Below are positions 59,443 to 64,000 of a stretch of DNA of 64,000 nucleotides, piece by piece (the stretch's first letter is position 1; each line of letters starts with the position of its first letter). A model generated the notes under the pieces. The model saw only the letters and a program-made list of their open reading frames with translations, ran no database searches and was not told where the DNA came from. Source of the stretch: Costus lasius (Eukaryota > Streptophyta > Magnoliopsida > Zingiberales > Costaceae); assembly GCA_027563935.2 (NCBI GenBank), contig CM050448.1:65853843-65917842 (forward strand). The letters run 5' to 3'. The position numbers were made by a program, and so were the translations under genes.

Positions 59443-59745
59443 GAAGACAACCCTAGGGGAGAGAAAAGAGCATTTCTTCAGGTTGAGGTATAGCTTTTCT
59501 TCTTGAAGTAGATCTAGAGTTTTCCTAAGGTGTTCTAGGTATTCTTCCTTGGTTTTGCTATACACTAGGATGTCATCAAAGAACACTACCAAGAAATTTC
59601 CTATGTAAGTCTTCAAGACTTGGTTCATTAACCTCATAAAGGTTGAGGGGGCATTGGACAGACCAAAGGGCATAACTAGCCATCATATAAACCATCCTTA
59701 GTCTTAAAGGTTGTCTTCCACACATCTCCTAACCTTATCCTAACT
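59443..59745 (-). pseudogene. Ty3-gypsy RT fragment
   Basis: Minus-strand 77-codon frame: [40 protein letters not shown] with the catalytic FDD, and [17 protein letters not shown]. Upstream degenerate codons (RTKDGLYE-like) extend to about 59745. This is the palm core of chromovirus-type RT. It is cut on one side by the inverted LTR at 59442 and on the other by LTR B2 at 59749. Confidence 0.85.
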
Positions 59746-59748
59746 TGG

Positions 59749-60833
59749 TGTTGGTGTTTATGCCTTAAGACCTATTATTGGTCTATCTTTTGTACTACTT
59801 GACAATGATATTTCTTATATATATATCATTCTGGCATTATTGTTATTATGCTTTGTTGCATTTGCGATTATGTACTTGCATGATAATGTCCATGGAGACA
59901 AATTGGATCTGTGCTCAAAATCTTGTCCCTAGTCAAGTACCTGAGTGGATATGGGACAGCTCTGGTATATGTGAGATTGGTATATGAGCTGGTTAGACAC
60001 GAGGTGCTAATGCAGACAATGGGTATATTAGTGGTAGATATACTGGACCGATCCGCTGTGAGACTATAACTTGGTGTCATGAGTTATCATCACAAGTGAT
60101 AGGAGATGCATTGATCCCTTGACTTGTGGTCATTGACTCTTCTATATAGTTAGGGATATGCTTTGATACAATCTAACACCTTACCGTAGTTGGGAGGTTA
60201 TAACGATTGTCATTGAGTATGTCATGACCCATATGTGAAGATCAATTGACAGACAGAGGATTTGCCCCTTCCTAGGGGAAGCTTGATATCCATTGGGCCC
60301 CCCTATAGTAGCATGACTGAAAGTGTATGGCCACACCCAGGTGAAAGCATGATTTAGTCATGACCATGAGATTAGGTGAAAACAAGTGGTGAAACACTTG
60401 TCCAATCGGATATTAGTTTGGCAAGGAGACTATAATGCATCAGTACCTTGTTGATGATGGGGATATCGATGTCGATATCCATTCTGATGACTTGGGTAGC
60501 AGCGCACTGCTAGGTGTCACTCACTACTTGTGATGACCTTAGTTTATCACTACTAACGTCAGAGGAACCTACAGGGTCGCACACCTTGATACTCGAGTTC
60601 TCATATTGATCGGGTAGCCTTATGATTGAGTTATTGGATAGTTTGGATCTATTTAGGAGATTTCAACAGCGCCAATGGTCCTGATGAGATGAAAGAGACT
60701 TATTCAAGTCAAACTTTATGTTTGGCAGGTTGACCAAAAATTGACCATGGTTAGCCACATTTGAGTTTGAGTTGCATTGGATTGGATCCAATGGCTTAAT
60801 CAACTTGAGTAATGAAGTTTGTGCTAGCCCATT
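59749..60833 (+). mobile_element. 5' LTR of copia element B2, left part
   Basis: TGTTGGTGTTTATGCC onward matches LTR B1 in order, including GTATGGCCACAC (60324-60335) and CAGGGTCGCACACCTTG (60572-60588). It is interrupted at 60833 by a solo LTR of family A. Together with 62523-63384 it gives about 1,947 bp, close to LTR B1. Confidence 0.85.
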
Positions 60834-62517
60834 TGAAGAGTCCCCTTCGAGGGGGAGCAAAACCCTAAAGTGGTGGCGCAATCAAAGTAGGGGGCAGCGG
60901 ATAAAGGGTTTCATAGATCGAAGAGCATGTATCATATGATCAACTTAACAAAAACCGATTGTAAAAGAAGTGATTCGATCCATACCATTGCCATTTCTAG
61001 ATGGCGCCTTGGAAGAAAGAGAGCAATGAAGATCTCCTCCAAATCGTCACACACAAGATGAGTCTTGGCTCCTTCTTGTCGTCCCTTGTGCTAGCAAGAG
61101 TCGTCCAAGGTGTCTCTGATCGAATGCAAAAGGGAAAAGAGAGCTTTTTTTTTCTTGGCGTCTTTCTCTTGTCGCCTTAGACTTCCTCACACGAGAATGC
61201 CGCTCGATGACAACCCAAGGAGGCGTCAATTGCATGAAGAGGCAAGAGAGGGGCGACGTGTGTTCATGGCCACGTTTGAGAAGTGCTAAAAATAGCATCC
61301 CACTTCTCCATATGCGATCTTGGGTTTACCCCAATCGCAAATGCCACATCACCATTGAACCATGCGCTCATCCATGAGCTGGTTCAAACCGATTTGGTCC
61401 ACTAACCAAATAAACCAAGAAATAAGTCCAGATCAAAATAAACCCAAAGGCTCTCGATCTGACCGTCACTGATCTGACTGATCTAGCACTCATTCTCTCG
61501 ATCGAAGCTTACCGATCTCAAGCCCTAATCAATCAAACATGATCAGACCAGATCTCACTTTCAATCAGAGATTAAATCCCTTTAAACTGAACCCAAACAA
61601 TTCAGTCCACACGATCTGACTTAAGTAAGCCATTTCATCAAATTGTGCGACCCTGAGGGTTTCCTTTAAATGTCGGTAACGATAACTCACGTTATCACGA
61701 TCAGTGAGGGGTATCTAGCAACACATCACTATCTCCCGATATAAAGGAAAGAGTCTTCCAAGACTACACCCAAAAACAGCACAAGTGTGAATCAACATCA
61801 CTAGGCATGCATATTTCCTTTGCCACTGGATGTTCTTATTGGACAAGCCTGTCAAGCCTGTAACTCCAATATGATAAGCATGATTAGATCAGATGAGCAT
61901 AGTCATCTGGGTATGGCCATACACTTTCTCAATCATCTCATCAGAGGGGGGCCCCTTTAGAACATCACACTCCTTAAACAAGGAGACGGCAATCCTATGT
62001 CTATCACTAGTGCCCTAACCTGATTCAAGTTCACCATCCAAGATAGTCTATAATCATTGTGTTTCAAATGATATTGAACTATCTCAAAACAATGACAATC
62101 ATCATTTAGAAAACACAAGTGATCTCAAGTCAAAGGAAATGTGCCACTTGTCTCACTCAAGGAATATTCACATTGTGACAAACAATTGAACATCCTAGTA
62201 GGGTCTGTCCAGTACATCCAATGTACCCATGAGTCTACATCTTATTCCATGCTCGAAGTATCCTATAAGATTAGAACACATATTAGTCTCAATCATATCA
62301 AGGCTGTCTCATGTTCACCAAGATATCTCGACTAAGGACTTATAGCACGTCAGCCTAGCTGAACAGCTTTGAGACATTATTCAGAAGAACATATATTGCA
62401 GCAGACAATGCAAACAACTGAATAATAACCATGCCTTTATAAACATAACAGTTTATTACATGATACAGATACATTCCCACAGGCCTCAAACATTAGCCTT
62501 AAGGGCATACCCCAACA
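60834..62517 (-). mobile_element. Solo LTR of copia family A, nested, TSD CCATT
   Basis: 1,684 bp, plus-strand ends TGAAGAGTCCCC and CATACCCCAACA, flanked by CCATT at 60829-60833 and 62518-62522. In reverse it matches the 3' LTR of copia A (6203-7911) along its length, including GTATGGCCATAC (61911-61922). No internal sequence remains, so it arose by LTR-LTR recombination. Confidence 0.93.
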
Positions 62518-62522
62518 CCATT

Positions 62523-63384
62523 ACCCAATGGGGCGCAATAATAAGTGTCATGAATAGATAAGAGGGCATAAGGGTATAATGGGGAGAATTCATCCCCATT
62601 GGCGCCTAAGGGGCATAATGGGGTGAAGGTGGCGCATGAGGCTTCATTATGAAGCTTTTGGCGCCTGGCCCTTCTACCTTGGATGGAAGGCTTGCCTATA
62701 AGGCAAGTTTTGGGGCACATATGGCTTGATGGACTTCTTTGGGAAGTCCTTGGCACATATGGCTAATGGGTGGATGCATATGGTAAGGGATTGGAGTCCT
62801 TCCTTCCATCAAACCCTAATTGGCTTCCCTCCTTAACCCTAGCTGCATATCCCTTTATACATTGCATCTATATACCTAGCCTTGCCGCCCCTTGCTCAAG
62901 ACAAGATTATCACATGCGAGAGCTTCCCTCCTCCTTGGCGTGAACAAGCAAAAGCGAGAGTAAGGGACCTTGGCGCAACTCTTCTATCAACCTAGCCGCA
63001 AGCCATCTTCTTCTTCTCCTCTTGGCGCAAGAAGTTCTTGGGCCTGGCGGCATTTATCTTCTATCCTTCTCTTTGGCGCATCCTACCATGAGGGTGGCAC
63101 AAGTGGACTAGAAGGGCTCCCTAAGGCTTGAATCTTCTTCCCGAGGCTAGCACCGAGAGCGGAAGGAGAGAGCTCAAAGATCTGTTGTGTGTGAGACTGT
63201 AGAGGGCGCACACTCGAGCGCCTACATCGACATCGGTCTACATTGCTCTGAGGTACTTTCTCATCTTATCGTGTCGACCCCCTTGCTTGCATCGATCCTC
63301 TGGGTTTTTGGGACCGACCTGTTTCAGGGATTTGCTTCCGCTGTGTCTATGTAAAATTTTTTAAATCCCCGGGATTTTCCAACA
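62523..63384 (+). mobile_element. 5' LTR of copia element B2, right part
   Basis: Continues LTR B after the nested solo LTR. TTCTTCCCGAGGCTAGCACC parallels 55866-55885 in LTR B1, and the end GGGATTTTCCAACA is equivalent to 56112. It is followed by the primer site. Confidence 0.82.
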
Positions 63385-63385
63385 G

Positions 63386-63397
63386 TGGTATCAAAGC
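63386..63397 (+). other. Primer binding site of copia B2
   Basis: TGGTATCAAAGC, one base after the LTR end. It has one mismatch to the initiator tRNA-Met complement seen in B1. Confidence 0.82.
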
Positions 63398-63858
63398 GAC
63401 TTGCAAGACTCGAATGATGTTTTTAATCCTTTTTGTATGCTCACATGCCATCAAAATTTTTGAAAAAAATTTCATGTATGGCACATGTTTTTCTAAGGTA
63501 GAAAAATAGTAGATTTCTTGTTCCTTACTTCTCTTCAATTTCCTTTGGATCTTCGCTTTCTTCACATGACTGGGATACACCCATATGGGGAAGAAATAAT
63601 TCGTCCTCTCATGGTGGGATAGACCCATCATGAGAGACTTGTTGAGATTATGTGGGGCATGGACTGGGTATGCCTCTTGTAGACTCCTGAGAGAAACAAA
63701 GAACTAAGGATTTGTGATAAGAGGTGAAGGAAAAGAGACATGTAATAATGAAAAAATAAAATTTCAAATTTTGTGTTTTTCATGAGCATATAGAATTACA
63801 TAAGATAGTAGCTTGATTGTGCATAATGTTGTGGTCATATGTCAAGCCCCTAGCATGC
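63398..63858 (+). mobile_element. Leader of copia B2, truncated
   Basis: Parallels the B1 leader (TGTATGCTCACATGCCATC at 63434-63452 versus 56165-56183, then ATGAGCATATAGAA at 63782). It is cut at 63858 by an inverted Athila-like LTR. There is no gene. Confidence 0.75.
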
Positions 63859-64000
63859 TGATGCACAAAATCCGCAAGCGCACGGCTTACCGATGTAGTA
63901 CTTAAGATATCGTTCCCACAGGGATGGATTGTCAAGTACCAAATCTTCCAATCTTTGATAGCTAAGCGATTGAAAATCTCAGTTGATGATACAAACTAAG
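63859..64000 (-). mobile_element. Inverted Athila-like LTR, U5 end, runs off the window
   Basis: TGATGCACAAAATCCGCAAG, then TATCGTTCCCACAGGGATGG, is the inverse of the conserved LTR tail (for example 39420-39491 and 50740-50807). Confidence 0.75.

Noticed and set aside
62141..62335. A small conserved ORF repeated at 6385-6579 and 62141-62335
   Set aside because: The near-identical peptides arise because both are the same antisense stretch of LTR A; there is no sign of coding constraint.

Overview
The window is nuclear DNA of a flowering plant. It carries a single host gene, a GAMYB-type R2R3-MYB transcription factor with long introns and a miR159 target site, embedded in nested LTR retrotransposons. 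Gene structure, MYB architecture and element types (Ty1-copia with long LTRs, Athila-like Ty3-gypsy with tRNA-Asp-type primer sites, Del/Tekay-like LTRs) fit an angiosperm with a large repeat-rich genome. A non-grass monocot seems plausible from the GAMYB C-terminus, but the order cannot be fixed from sequence alone.

Layout. 1-3162: 3' part of a Del/Tekay-like LTR with a 74-bp tandem repeat. 3163-7911: copia element A (integrase to RNase H in one open frame, polypurine tract, 1.7-kb 3' LTR), apparently split by the Del-like LTR. 7912-12400: mosaic of Athila-like LTR pieces, a minus-strand gypsy protease and a decayed copia RT/RNase H. 12400-16350: unclassified repeat-like DNA. 17624-29543: GAMYB on the minus strand (three coding exons plus a likely non-coding first exon and TATA box). 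Its 9.2-kb intron holds a complete 2.85-kb gag-only LTR element (23955-26809) with three LTRs and a TATCC target duplication. 29842-35000: LTR remnants upstream of the GAMYB promoter, a minus-strand copia LTR, a chromovirus 5' end and a copia pol remnant.

35069-54209 is an Athila-like complex. A minus-strand 3' end abuts, head to head, a plus-strand element with LTR, tRNA-Asp-type primer site, gag, protease, RT, RNase H, integrase and an env-like ORF. The RT is cut by a perfect solo LTR (43182-45085, TSD ATGTT). A second LTR type (49285-50807) and a chimeric inverted LTR (52556-54209) follow. 54210-63858: copia family B (LTR, primer site, decayed gag/protease), a filler-DNA junction, an inverted Athila-like LTR, a gypsy RT scrap, and a second family-B LTR interrupted by a solo LTR of family A (60834-62517, TSD CCATT). 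A further inverted Athila-like LTR begins at 63859.

The retroelement genes are almost all broken; only copia A pol keeps a long open frame. Many stop codons in the gypsy copies are TAG at sites where CAG is expected, consistent with deamination of CHG-methylated DNA. The most interesting pattern is an imperfect palindromic array of about 62-bp units upstream of the TATA box in the Athila-like LTRs. It recurs inside the element, again followed by a TATA box, just ahead of the env-like ORF, suggesting a second, internal promoter.
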